From positions 1-64,000 of the forward strand of contig CAUYUJ010003422.1 in assembly GCA_963575745.1 (NCBI GenBank): DNA of 64,000 bases, read 5' to 3'. Shown piece after piece: positions 63,995 to 64,000 of the stretch (positions are counted from its first letter, which is position 1; each line of letters begins with the position of its first letter). Position numbers and translations under genes: made by a program. Below the pieces are notes generated by a model, which searched no databases, was not told where the DNA came from, and saw nothing but the letters and a program-made list of their open reading frames with translations. The stretch is from Prorocentrum cordatum. Lineage: Eukaryota > Sar > Dinophyceae > Prorocentrales > Prorocentraceae.

Positions 63995-64000
63995 GTTCGT

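Overview
The window comes from the nuclear genome of a dinoflagellate. The decisive evidence is a perfect 22-nt dinoflagellate spliced leader (DinoSL) at 55364-55385, followed directly by a truncated second copy. Supporting signs are the high GC, the very low gene density, long tandem and interspersed repeats, cysteine-rich signal-peptide/TM proteins of the kind common in dinoflagellates, and a tyrosine-recombinase retroelement. I cannot fix the genus from sequence alone. No tRNA, rRNA, CRISPR array or bacterial-type operon is visible. Most long open frames are GC-rich satellites or trinucleotide repeats that are open in several frames, and I do not call them genes.

Layout. 1-5.6 kb: microsatellites and CTTGGGGCC-type repeats, then a composite repeat (GGGTGGGTCGC array, AAC array, a TTTTAAACCCTCGGTACC module, a GGGGCCACGAAGGGC array). 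5.8-10.2 kb: a first 90-bp satellite, a pentanucleotide array and further copies of the composite repeat. 10.27-18.33 kb: a decayed tyrosine-recombinase (DIRS/Ngaro/PAT-like) retroelement. It has split direct repeats (A1...B1-A2-B2) and recognisable gag-like, reverse transcriptase, tyrosine recombinase and C5-methyltransferase-like remnants. Nested inside it are a 213-bp MITE with 5-bp target duplications, a 1.1-kb G/C-tract insert and a poly(T)-(AT)n insert. It sits in a copy of the composite repeat whose unoccupied paralogues are at about 9.39 and 20.2 kb. 18.3-25.4 kb: more composite repeat and a 430-bp tandem duplication.

25.6-26.55 kb and 29.66-30.61 kb: two cysteine-rich, signal-peptide, proline-linker, single-TM protein genes; the first needs one frame change. 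30.6-45.6 kb: repeats, including two long arrays of a second 90-bp satellite, two copies of a 550-bp module and several CG-dinucleotide-rich modules, plus a few short protein-like islands. 45.94-46.48 kb: a small coiled-coil protein gene with a decayed spliced-leader relic 19 bases upstream of its ATG, which suggests a processed retrogene. 46.5-52 kb: 200-bp repeats carrying a perfect GGGGGATCT hairpin, then a 2.2-kb AT-rich inverted-repeat island. 52.7-54.5 kb: two 62-bp satellite arrays, each followed by the same 265-bp module.

55.36-60.49 kb: a complete LINE retrotransposon. It begins exactly at a DinoSL plus relic DinoSL, encodes ORF1 (coiled coil) and ORF2 (endonuclease, reverse transcriptase, CCHC-like tail), and is bounded by an 18-19-bp target-site duplication of GAGGAGGAGGAGGACCAC(T). 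This is the most informative locus: it records that the element's RNA was trans-spliced, reverse transcribed, re-transcribed, trans-spliced again and reinserted. 61-64 kb: pyrimidine-rich DNA with exon-like islands, then two head-to-head open frames, one protein-like and unidentified, the other with an OTU-like half-domain.

There is no pathway organisation. The unifying theme is RNA-mediated traffic: trans-spliced transcripts returning to the genome, and retroelements nested in older repeats.
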